A stretch of DNA of 7,465 bases, from positions 1 through 7,465 of the forward strand of contig JAZADL010000003.1 of the NCBI GenBank assembly GCA_036123635.1. Direction: 5' to 3'. This document shows, one piece after another, positions 1-6,062 of this stretch; position 1 is the first letter of the stretch; every line of letters begins with the position of its first letter. Below the pieces are notes generated by a model. The model was not told where the DNA came from, made no database searches, and saw only the letters and a program-made list of their open reading frames with translations. Both the position numbers and the translations under genes were made by a program. This DNA is from UBA9410 sp036123635. Lineage in GTDB: Bacteria; Actinomycetota; Acidimicrobiia; Acidimicrobiales; MedAcidi-G1.

Positions 1-1002
1 GTGAACCTCCCGGCCCGGGCGGTGGTTATCGACCGCCTAACCAAGTTCAACGGCCAGACCCACCAGGTCCTCACACCGGGGCAGTTCACCCAGCTAACCG
101 GCAGGGCTGGACGCCGTGGCCTAGACGACGAAGGTCATGCCCTGGTCTGCTGGTCGCCCTTCGTTTCCTTCGATCGAGTAGCAGGTCTGGCGGGCAGCCG
201 CGATTTCGTCCTCCGCTCGGCCTTCCGGCCAACCTACAACATGGTGGCAAATCTTGTTCTGGGTAGAACCCGGACCGAAGCTGCTGATCTTCTGTCGCGG
301 TCATTCGCTCAGTTTCAACTCGATCGGCAGGGTGCCGCTATTCATCAGGCCGCGGAAAAGAGAAGACCACCGCCAAGGAAGCGAGACTCCCGACCAGCGA
401 CTACCAGTCTCTCGAAACGGATGGAGGCCGCTCTGCGTGTCCTGGAGGCCAGGGGGATGGCTGATGGATGGTCCCTAGAAGACCGAGGTCTTCCGCTGGC
501 TGCTATCCACAACGAGGCCGATCTCTTGATAGCTGAAGCTCTGGACTCTGGGCTCCTGGAAGGCCTAGACCCGGGAATGCTGTCGGCCGTGGTGTCCTGT
601 CTGTCCTACCGGAAGCGTGGGCCCGGCGAACCATCGTCAGTTGAACTAGCTGGAGCCTTTCCGGAACGGTTCAATGGACTATGCACCCTTGCTGCCGGAG
701 TGGCGTCTGCCGAACGAGAGGAGGGTTTAGAGCCGAGCGAACCCCCGGATCCGGGCTTTGCCCACGTGATCTATGCCTGGGCAAACGGAGAAGAACTGGC
801 GGAAGTCCTGAACGGTGCCCTGACCGGGGGTGAGTTTGTTCGAAACGTTCGCCTCGTTACTGACCTGATGAGGCAACTGACCAAGGTAGCCCCACCTCTT
901 CTGGCAGCGACGGCCGAGGAGGCAGGTCGGTGCCTGGACCGGGGAGTAGTGGCACTCGCTATAGGTCGGCCGGACAGTGGCGACGAGATGAACGGATCAT
1001 GA
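1..1002 (+). CDS. helY: HelY-like Ski2-family ATP-dependent RNA helicase, C-terminal part (5' end outside window)
   Basis: This is the C-terminal third of a superfamily 2 Ski2/Mtr4-like helicase, an ATP-driven RNA unwinding enzyme of the cytoplasm. The first codon is GTG, but it is most likely an internal valine: residues 1-10 match helicase motif V (VNLPARAVVI) and the ATP-binding motifs must lie upstream. Motif VI is seen at residues 31-42 (QLTGRAGRRGLD, with arginine fingers). The conserved SFAQFQ stretch follows at 101-106. From about residue 140 to 325 the protein matches the DSHCT C-terminal domain, including the INEADLL-like segment (169-176) and a TGGEFVRN segment near 276-283. Between residues 110 and 139 there is only a basic, proline-rich linker, where HelY of mycobacteria carries a long arch-type insertion. 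The stop overlaps the next start (ATGA), suggesting cotranscription. Family assignment is firm; the symbol rests on actinobacterial resemblance. Confidence 0.88.
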   Translation: MNLPARAVVIDRLTKFNGQTHQVLTPGQFTQLTGRAGRRGLDDEGHALVCWSPFVSFDRVAGLAGSRDFVLRSAFRPTYNMVANLVLGRTRTEAADLLSRSFAQFQLDRQGAAIHQAAEKRRPPPRKRDSRPATTSLSKRMEAALRVLEARGMADGWSLEDRGLPLAAIHNEADLLIAEALDSGLLEGLDPGMLSAVVSCLSYRKRGPGEPSSVELAGAFPERFNGLCTLAAGVASAEREEGLEPSEPPDPGFAHVIYAWANGEELAEVLNGALTGGEFVRNVRLVTDLMRQLTKVAPPLLAATAEEAGRCLDRGVVALAIGRPDSGDEMNGS

Positions 1003-1604
1003 ACGTAGAACGGGGGCGTGATTGGGGAAGGCCGGGACCAGTACCCAACGACGCTGTGGTGGTCGAATCGGACGCAGAAGCCAGCGATCTGGTGACCGCG
1101 GCCCGCCGGGGTGGTCGAGACCTGCCAGTGATTGTGTTGGCCGGGGGGGATCTGTGCCGCACGCTCGGAGGAAGGGGACTGGCGTTACCCGGCGGTTCAG
1201 GCACAAGACTCACGGTGGACCTCGGAGCGGCCCTCCTGGACGGCAAGATTCACTGGTTCTGCGCCCACCTGGTGGCCCGACCAGAGTTTCGTCCGGGGCG
1301 CTGGTGGGTGGCGGCTAATGCTGCTCACCGTGGCCGCTGGAATCTGGCACCGAGAGCGCACCCGGGAGACGGTCTTCTGGACATCCTGGACGTCAACCTG
1401 AGCGGCCTCTCATGGGCGTCCGCCTGGCGTCGACTACCCAGCGGCGATCATGTACCGCACCCGGGGATTAGGTACAACCGGACATCTTCTATCCAGCACT
1501 CCTTTAACCGGTTGACTCCTGTTCGGCTCGACGGCCAATCGATTGGCCGGTTTCGGGACATCAGTGTGAGAGTGGAGGCCGAGGCTCTTCAGGTGGTGGT
1601 CTGA
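999..1604 (+). CDS. Short diacylglycerol-kinase-like (DAGK/YegS-type) protein, probably degenerate
   Basis: A 201-residue protein that resembles lipid kinases of the DAGK/YegS family but is about two thirds of their usual length (near 300). A GGD motif at residues 49-51 (context VLAGGDLCR) recalls the GGDGT nucleotide-binding motif, but the following G and T are missing. The second half is the better match: PRAHPGDGLLD at 118-128 corresponds to the P-A-x-x-DGxLD segment of DAG kinases, and the end (PVRLDGQSIG, then a beta-strand ending EALQVVV) looks like their C-terminal beta-sandwich. The start at 999 is chosen because its ATG overlaps the helicase stop as ATGA, implying translational coupling; an in-frame ATG at 930 lies inside the helicase gene. 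Kinase activity is doubtful given the altered motif. I infer a conserved actinobacterial relative rather than a recent pseudogene, because the frame is intact. Confidence 0.6.
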   Translation: MNVERGRDWGRPGPVPNDAVVVESDAEASDLVTAARRGGRDLPVIVLAGGDLCRTLGGRGLALPGGSGTRLTVDLGAALLDGKIHWFCAHLVARPEFRPGRWWVAANAAHRGRWNLAPRAHPGDGLLDILDVNLSGLSWASAWRRLPSGDHVPHPGIRYNRTSSIQHSFNRLTPVRLDGQSIGRFRDISVRVEAEALQVVV

Positions 1605-1673
1605 TCGGTTCCGAGAGTTGCGTGGGTGGATTGGGTTGCCAGCCCGATCGAGATTGCCCATGAGTGGGGTGGT

Positions 1674-1679
1674 TACGCT
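1674..1679 (+). promoter_or_regulatory. Possible leaderless -10 box of the M20 gene
   Basis: TACGCT fits the actinobacterial TANNNT -10 pattern and lies exactly 6 nt before the ATG at 1686, so transcription could begin at the start codon. No convincing -35 element is visible. The assignment rests only on position and similarity to other starts in this window. Confidence 0.35.
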
Positions 1680-1685
1680 CAGGTG

Positions 1686-2894
1686 ATGGACCCTTCTGAC
1701 CGCCAGACTCCCACCGCAGACGTTGTCGCCGAGGCCCGGCAGAGGGTCTGCGACCGTGTCGACGAGTTGGCCGATGTGCTCGTGGCCACCTCGCACGCCA
1801 TTCACGCCGAACCGGAACTGAATTTCGAGGAACATGTCGCTCATGGCTTACTGACCGACGTCTTGGCCGAGCAGGGCCTGCCGGTGGTGCGTGGCGCTTA
1901 CGGCCTCGATACCGCTTTTGAGGCTGATGCTGGGACTGAGGGACCTCGGTTGGCGGTGTTGTGTGAATACGACGCATTGCCCGGTATCGGGCACGCCTGC
2001 GGGCACAACGTGATCGCCACGGCTGGCCTGGGTGCCGGCCTCGCAGCGGCAGCGGTGGCGGACGACATGGGAGGCCGGGTCCGGATCCTCGGCACGCCGG
2101 CCGAGGAGGGTGGCGGTGGCAAGGTCATCATGGCGGACCGCGGTGCCTTTGAGGACGTGGAGGCGGCGATGATGGTTCACCCCGCCGACGCCGACCTGGA
2201 GAACATCACCAGCTTGGCAATTCAGCAGGCACAGGTCGTCTACGAGGGTCGGGCAGCCCACGCTGCGGCGGCGCCCGAACAGGGGCTAAACGCCTTGGAC
2301 GCGATGGTCCTGGGCTATGTGAACGTGGCTGCCTTGCGGCAACACATTGCCCCTACCGAACGGATCCACGGGATCTTCAACGAGTGCGGCGACAAGGCGA
2401 ACATCGTCCCTCGGCGGACCACTGCGACTTGGTACGTCCGATCCCCGAATCGAGCGGGTGTAAGGGCTCTGAAGGAACGTTTGACGGCTTGCCTGGAGTC
2501 GGGTGCGGCGGCGGCTGGGTGCAAGGTCCAGGTTGAGTGGAACCCTGTGACCTACGACGAGGTGGTCGACAACCGAGTTCTTTTGGATCGCTACGTGGCC
2601 AACGCCGCCCTGTTCGGTCGAGACGTCCAGCCCACGATCACCCACCAGGTGGTGGGGAGTACCGACATGGGCAACGTGAGTTATCTGGTGCCGGGCATCC
2701 ATCCCATGATCAAGGTGGCGCCCCACGGCACGGCCATCCACACTGAGGACTTCGCCCGTTACGCGGCCCTCGAGGAGGCGGATCGGGCTGTCGTGGAGGG
2801 TGCCAAGGCAATGGCGTTGACCATGGTGGACTGCTGGGCCGATCCGGCTGTCCTGGACGCCGCCCGTACGGAGTTCATCGCTATAGAGACCTGA
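1686..2894 (+). CDS. M20D family metallo-amidohydrolase / dipeptidase (PM20D2- or AbgB-like)
   Basis: A 402-residue cytoplasmic zinc- or manganese-dependent hydrolase of the M20D group, which cleaves amide bonds in N-acyl amino acids, aminobenzoyl-glutamate or unusual dipeptides. The metal site can be read in order: HACGHN at 103-108 (Cys105 and His107), the Glu pair at 140-141 in GTPAEEGGGGK (general base and ligand), His165 in MMVHP, and a C-terminal His in HGTAIHTEDF (His352 the likely ligand). The segment CEYDALPGIGHACGHN (93-108) is especially like PM20D2 (beta-alanyl-lysine dipeptidase type). The dimerisation/lid domain lies at about 215-330. No signal peptide is seen. I prefer the ATG at 1686 over the in-frame GTG at 1626, because the extra 20 residues match nothing in the family and a -10-like box sits just before 1686. 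The substrate cannot be told from sequence alone. Confidence 0.88.
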   Translation: MDPSDRQTPTADVVAEARQRVCDRVDELADVLVATSHAIHAEPELNFEEHVAHGLLTDVLAEQGLPVVRGAYGLDTAFEADAGTEGPRLAVLCEYDALPGIGHACGHNVIATAGLGAGLAAAAVADDMGGRVRILGTPAEEGGGGKVIMADRGAFEDVEAAMMVHPADADLENITSLAIQQAQVVYEGRAAHAAAAPEQGLNALDAMVLGYVNVAALRQHIAPTERIHGIFNECGDKANIVPRRTTATWYVRSPNRAGVRALKERLTACLESGAAAAGCKVQVEWNPVTYDEVVDNRVLLDRYVANAALFGRDVQPTITHQVVGSTDMGNVSYLVPGIHPMIKVAPHGTAIHTEDFARYAALEEADRAVVEGAKAMALTMVDCWADPAVLDAARTEFIAIET

Positions 2895-2907
2895 TAGGTG
2901 ATTCGGG

Positions 2908-2935
2908 TGTCCGCGCTAGTGGGCGGCCCGCGACA
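2908..2935. other. Imperfect inverted repeat between the M20 and thyX-like genes
   Basis: TGTCCGCG (2908-2915) pairs with CGCGACA (2929-2935) except for one bulged C, around a 13-nt loop. It lies in the 55-nt gap between genes. No T-run follows, so it is not a standard intrinsic terminator; it could be a weak terminator, a protein site, or chance in GC-rich DNA. Confidence 0.25.
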
Positions 2936-2941
2936 TAGGTT
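2936..2941 (+). promoter_or_regulatory. Possible -10 box of the double thyX-like gene
   Basis: TAGGTT matches TANNNT and lies 8 nt before the GTG start at 2950. That would give a leaderless or nearly leaderless mRNA. The AGG inside it (2937-2939) could instead act as a weak Shine-Dalgarno site about 10 nt upstream of the start. Sequence alone does not separate the two roles. Confidence 0.3.
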
Positions 2942-2949
2942 CGGCCCTC

Positions 2950-4566
2950 GTGACGATGTACCCCTCAGAGGATTTCAGCACCGCCGAGGCTGATGTCCTC
3001 CGCCGCTATTTCACGAACCTGGACCAGCCGGTCTTCGCTCTGGTCAACCTGCCCGAGGTGGTGAAAGGTGCTCTTTTCGCCCGGTATTCCCGGTCCGACA
3101 AGAGTCTTCGGCGACTGTTCCTGGAGGAATTCGTCGGGGAACTGGATGTCTCTGGCGACGAGAGCATCGACGCCACGGTCGGACTTCGCCGGGCCGAAGA
3201 ACTCTACGACAAGGTCTTCTTCGAATACGGCGACGACAGCGTGGCCCAGTTAGGAGGCGTGCACCTGGCCTGTGAACAGGCCTCCAACATCCTCACCAAG
3301 ATCCTCGAATGGGGCCGCCTTATGGCCTATCTCGAGCAGTCCACTCGATACATCGCGTACGACTCTCGGCTCGGAGGACGGTTTCGCTACTACCGGGACC
3401 CGGAAGTCCTGTCCTCGGCGCTGGGAGCCCGATACATCTCGGATATGGACCGTCTGTTCGAGGTCTACGCCGACCTGGTTCGAGACATGACTGACCATTT
3501 CCGAAGCCGAGTGCCGAAGTCGGAAGGCGACTCCGACTTCGTCTACCGTCAGGCTGTAGCCGCCAAGGCATTCGACGCGGTCCGCGGCGTGCTTCCAGCG
3601 GCCTCGCTGTCAAACGTAGGGATCTACGGAACCGGACAGGCTTACGAAGCCCTCCTGGTCCGGATGCGGGCCCACCCTCTACCCGAAGCTCGCAGTTACG
3701 CCGAGATGATCCTCAGTGAACTACGCAAGGTGATCCCGTCGTTCCTCAAGCGGGTGGACCTGCCGGACCGAGGGGAGGAGGCAGGCCGCTACGGAGCGGA
3801 CATCCGAGAGCGCTTGGAGGACTTGGCTGAGGGCCTGTTCGCCGATGGCGACCCGGTGGCCGGCTCCCCGGTCGTGGATCTCACTGACTTTGACCCGGAT
3901 GGCGAAGTGAAACTGGTAGCCGCCGCCCTCTACCCAGTTACCAATCGGTCCGACCGGGAGGTGGAGGCCAAAGTCCGGGGGATGAGCGTCGAGGAGCGCC
4001 TATCAGTGCTTCGGGCCTTTGTGGGAGACCGGAAAAACCGCCGTCACCGCCCGGGGCGGGCCCTAGAGCGCCCAACGTACCGATTCGACATCCTTTCCGA
4101 CTATGGCGCCTTCCGGGACCTGCAGCGACACAGGATGCTGACCCTGGACTGGCAGCGCCTCTGCTGTGATCACGGTTTCGTCCGCCCGCCGGAGGTGGAC
4201 GAGGCTGGTGTAGGAGCCCGATTCGACGCCGCTATGGAGCGGTCCCACGACCTACACGAAGCCCTCCGGGAACCCTTCCCGGAGCAGGCGCCATACGCTG
4301 TCTCGCTGGCTTACCGAGTCCGCTACCTGATGCACATGAACGCCCGTGAAGCCATGCACGTCCTAGAACTTCGCTCCACTCCACAGGGCCATCCTGCCTA
4401 CCGACAGATCGCCCAGCAGATGCATCGACTCATTGCTGACGAAGCCGGCCACCACGCCGTCGCCGAGATGATGTCGTACGTGGATCACACCACCGAGCCG
4501 GAACTTGAACGGCTGGAAGCCGAACGCCGAGCCGAAAAGAAGCGACTGGCACACGGGAGCGCCTGA
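2950..4566 (+). CDS. Tandem ThyX-like protein (flavin-dependent thymidylate synthase fold, duplicated)
   Basis: A 538-residue protein, about twice the length of a typical ThyX subunit, made of two ThyX-like halves. Half one spans roughly residues 15-270. It contains a GDDSVAQ segment like the ThyX HESxxEH region, then EWGRLMAYLEQSTRY at 120-134, the counterpart of the RHRX7S signature with Ser131 kept but only the last Arg (Arg123) of the triplet. It ends with a VLPAASLSNVG...LPEARSYAEMI stretch like the ThyX C-terminal helices. Half two (about 318-515) has RALERPTYRFDI, then DLQRHRMLTLDWQRL with Arg393-His394-Arg395 intact but Arg403 at the position of the signature serine. It continues with an NAREAMHVLELRSTPQGH segment. 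A charged helical tail follows (EPELERLEAERRAEKKR). Classical ThyX makes dTMP from dUMP using FAD, NADPH and methylene-tetrahydrofolate. Whether this form does so is uncertain. The GTG at 2950 is used; ATG 2956 is the alternative. Confidence 0.85.
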   Translation: MTMYPSEDFSTAEADVLRRYFTNLDQPVFALVNLPEVVKGALFARYSRSDKSLRRLFLEEFVGELDVSGDESIDATVGLRRAEELYDKVFFEYGDDSVAQLGGVHLACEQASNILTKILEWGRLMAYLEQSTRYIAYDSRLGGRFRYYRDPEVLSSALGARYISDMDRLFEVYADLVRDMTDHFRSRVPKSEGDSDFVYRQAVAAKAFDAVRGVLPAASLSNVGIYGTGQAYEALLVRMRAHPLPEARSYAEMILSELRKVIPSFLKRVDLPDRGEEAGRYGADIRERLEDLAEGLFADGDPVAGSPVVDLTDFDPDGEVKLVAAALYPVTNRSDREVEAKVRGMSVEERLSVLRAFVGDRKNRRHRPGRALERPTYRFDILSDYGAFRDLQRHRMLTLDWQRLCCDHGFVRPPEVDEAGVGARFDAAMERSHDLHEALREPFPEQAPYAVSLAYRVRYLMHMNAREAMHVLELRSTPQGHPAYRQIAQQMHRLIADEAGHHAVAEMMSYVDHTTEPELERLEAERRAEKKRLAHGSA

Positions 4567-4583
4567 CTGCGACGCCAAGTGGC

Positions 4584-4611
4584 ATGAAAGGGCCGGGAAG
4601 GTGTCTATGAT
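4584..4611 (+). promoter_or_regulatory. Probable promoter of the acidic protein-GNAT-Nudix unit
   Basis: TATGAT at 4606-4611 is a near-consensus -10 hexamer. ATGAAA at 4584-4589 is a 4/6 match to TTGACA at 16-nt spacing. It lies in the 84-nt gap after the thyX-like gene. The predicted start near 4618 would leave a leader of about 33 nt containing a Shine-Dalgarno site. Confidence 0.45.
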
Positions 4612-4641
4612 CCCGCCGCGGCCTTCCGAGCGACCGCATCT

Positions 4642-4646
4642 GAGGA
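4642..4646 (+). promoter_or_regulatory. Ribosome binding site of the acidic zinc-ribbon gene
   Basis: GAGGA lies 4 nt before the ATG at 4651. The spacing is slightly short, but this is the only good Shine-Dalgarno match here and it supports that start. Confidence 0.5.
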
Positions 4647-4650
4647 TCTG

Positions 4651-5124
4651 ATGAGCGACGACCCAACTGACGACCTGCCCGATGAGGAATTTGCGGACGA
4701 ACCCGCGGATGACGACATCCAAGACGGAGAACCCGAGGATGCGGAACTAGAGGACGGGGAATTCGAAGAACCGTTCGACGAAGCTGAAGTCGACAAGGCC
4801 GAAGACGAGGCCGAAGACGAGGCTGAAGACGAGGCCGGCGCTCGTCCCGCCGACACCACTGGGGACGAGGAAGAGGACGAGCCCGACCCGGACGAAGTAG
4901 AAGCAGACCTCGACGCCATCCTGAAGGACCGGATCGCCGCCAGCGACGACGAAGAAGAAGACGAAGAAGAAGACGAAGGAGCGCTTTCGAAGACCCCCTC
5001 TCCGACAGGTCTGGTCGAACGGCAGGAAACAGAAATGCACTGCCCTCACTGCTTCCTGCTCATCCAGGCCAAGACAGTGGCCGAGACGGGCGAGTGTGGT
5101 CATTGCGGCGGCCCAATCTCCTAA
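4651..5124 (+). CDS. Highly acidic protein with C-terminal zinc ribbon (DUF4193-like)
   Basis: A 157-residue protein. Residues 1 to about 125 are dominated by Asp and Glu and are probably disordered in solution. Inside this tract is a less acidic helix-like segment, EVEADLDAILKDRIAA (82-97). The C-terminus carries a two-knuckle zinc ribbon: Cys131-x2-Cys134 (CPHCFLL) and Cys149-x2-Cys152 (CGHCGG). The layout (acidic region, LDAILKDR-like helix, then C-x2-CFL and a second C-x2-C at the end) resembles the actinobacterial DUF4193 family, whose function I do not know to be established. That link is from remembered resemblance. Acid-rich tails plus a ribbon suggest a partner for RNA polymerase, ribosome or another basic surface, but this is speculation. 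It leads a likely operon with the GNAT gene 15 nt downstream. The acidic stretches are encoded partly by 12-bp tandem repeats and could vary in length. Confidence 0.8.
   Translation: MSDDPTDDLPDEEFADEPADDDIQDGEPEDAELEDGEFEEPFDEAEVDKAEDEAEDEAEDEAGARPADTTGDEEEDEPDPDEVEADLDAILKDRIAASDDEEEDEEEDEGALSKTPSPTGLVERQETEMHCPHCFLLIQAKTVAETGECGHCGGPIS
4801..4836 (+). repeat. 12-bp tandem repeat, three units, coding EDEA
   Basis: GAAGACGAGGCC occurs three times in a row (the middle copy ends GCT), giving EDEA-EDEA-EDEA in frame within the acidic protein. The unit length is a multiple of three, so slippage would change protein length without breaking the frame. Confidence 0.85.
4951..4974 (+). repeat. 12-bp tandem repeat, two units, coding EEED
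   Basis: GAAGAAGAAGAC is present twice in a row and is followed by a partial third unit (GAAG). It encodes EEED-EEED in the acidic protein just before the zinc-ribbon region. It is a purine-only GAA/GAC tract apart from the Cs. Confidence 0.8.
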
Positions 5125-5131
5125 GAGGAGG
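5124..5131 (+). promoter_or_regulatory. Strong ribosome binding site of the GNAT gene
   Basis: AGAGGAGG, beginning at the last base of the preceding stop codon, lies 8 nt before the ATG at 5140. It is the best Shine-Dalgarno match in the window and settles the GNAT start. Confidence 0.75.
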
Positions 5132-5139
5132 CCAACGTT

Positions 5140-5616
5140 ATGGAGGAGTCCGCCCGCCCGGCCGTACCCTCCGACCTAGAAGCTCTTTCCTCTCTGGCCG
5201 TGGCAGCCCGGAGCGAGCTGCAGCACAAGAAAGGCGGGGATGTAGCGGATCGGTTGGATCCACACCGTGACGACCCCAGCGCCCGAATGGCCTCAGCCCT
5301 CGAGGATCCCGGGACGGTAGTACTGGTCGGCGCGTTAGATGAGGCGGTAGTCGGGTACGGCCTCATGGAGATCGGAACGGCACCGGACGGAACCGTTCAC
5401 GCCGTAGTGGAAGAGGTCTACGTTGACCCGCCAGCCCGGTCGGTGGGAGTTGGGGAGGCGTTACTGGACGGCCTGCTTGCTATGGCTCGAGAGCGTGGAG
5501 CTCTGGCCATCCAGTCGGTGGCTCTTCCAGGCGACCGGGCAACGAAAAACTTTTTTGAAACCCACGGGATGGTGGCGCGGGCGATCATGGTGCACCGCTG
5601 GCTCGACGGCCGGTGA
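5140..5616 (+). CDS. GNAT-family N-acetyltransferase
   Basis: A 158-residue, single-domain cytoplasmic protein of the size expected for a GNAT enzyme, which moves an acetyl (or other acyl) group from CoA to an amine. After an N-terminal helix region (about 8-60), the central strands lead to VEEVYVDP (90-97). The acetyl-CoA pyrophosphate-binding motif follows as R100-S-V-G103-V-G105, fitting R/Q-x-x-G-x-G/A. The remaining motif B region (about 118-145) includes the FFETHGM segment typical of the family's C-terminal half. The acceptor substrate cannot be inferred. It has a strong Shine-Dalgarno site, follows the acidic zinc-ribbon gene by 15 nt and overlaps the Nudix gene by 4 nt (GTGA), so all three are probably cotranscribed. 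Confidence 0.85.
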   Translation: MEESARPAVPSDLEALSSLAVAARSELQHKKGGDVADRLDPHRDDPSARMASALEDPGTVVLVGALDEAVVGYGLMEIGTAPDGTVHAVVEEVYVDPPARSVGVGEALLDGLLAMARERGALAIQSVALPGDRATKNFFETHGMVARAIMVHRWLDGR

Positions 5617-6038
5617 GCGTCGGGCGACCGGAACTTTGCGTTGGAGCGGTGGCCCTGGATGGCGACCGCATACTCCTCATTCGACGGGGTACTGACCCCG
5701 GGAAGGGCCAGTGGTCACTCCCCGGCGGACGTGTGGAAGCGGGAGAAACCATGGTGGCCGCGGTGGTCCGAGAGTTTCGGGAGGAAACTGGCCTAGCGGC
5801 GGTTTGCGGCCCGGTGATTGGCTGGGTGGAGCAGATGTCGACCGAGCACCATGTCGTGATTGTGGACTTCGCGGTGACCGTCCTGGACGACGGCCCCCCT
5901 GTGCCCGGCTCAGATGCCGACGAAGCGGTGTGGTTTACCCCGTCGGAAGTAGGCGCTCTGGACCTAGTCGATGGTCTTGGGGCATTTTTTGCCGAATACG
6001 ACCTCGTCCCAGAACACCTTCTCCCGCTAGTCGACTGA
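5613..6038 (+). CDS. Nudix hydrolase (MutT/ADP-ribose pyrophosphatase-like)
   Basis: A 141-residue protein with a perfect Nudix box at residues 39-61: G-x5-E-x7-REFREETGL, containing the REUxEE metal-binding helix (Glu54, Glu57, Glu58). Enzymes of this fold use Mg2+ to hydrolyse nucleoside diphosphates linked to another group, such as ADP-ribose, nucleotide sugars or oxidised dNTPs. The strand before the box (RILLIRRGTDPGKGQWSLPGG) is typical of small MutT/ADP-ribose-type members. No extra domain is present and no residue identifies the substrate. The GTG start at 5613 overlaps the GNAT stop (GTGA) with no clear Shine-Dalgarno of its own, which points to translational coupling. The gene ends 24 nt from the end of a convergent minus-strand gene. 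Confidence 0.92.
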   Translation: MSVGRPELCVGAVALDGDRILLIRRGTDPGKGQWSLPGGRVEAGETMVAAVVREFREETGLAAVCGPVIGWVEQMSTEHHVVIVDFAVTVLDDGPPVPGSDADEAVWFTPSEVGALDLVDGLGAFFAEYDLVPEHLLPLVD

Positions 6039-6062
6039 CCCTTTCCGGCGTGGGCTAGCCGC

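Noticed and set aside
1..3. GTG at the first base as the true start of the helicase
   Set aside because: It falls inside motif V of the helicase core. The ATP-binding and DEAD/DEVH-type motifs needed for the family must lie upstream.
1626..1628. GTG at 1626 as the start of the M20 gene
   Set aside because: The 20 additional residues have no family counterpart. The ATG at 1686 gives a normal N-terminal length and has a -10-like box at suitable spacing.
1561..1977. 138-codon open frame on the minus strand, and a second one at 1434-1844
   Set aside because: Both lie mostly opposite the 3' end of the DAGK-like gene and the 5' end of the M20 gene. Their translations are Arg/Pro-rich with no recognisable domain.
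4605..4919. Serine-rich open frame on the minus strand opposite the acidic gene
   Set aside because: The poly-Ser character is simply the complement of GAC/GAG-type acidic codons. The plus-strand frame has a Shine-Dalgarno site and a zinc ribbon.
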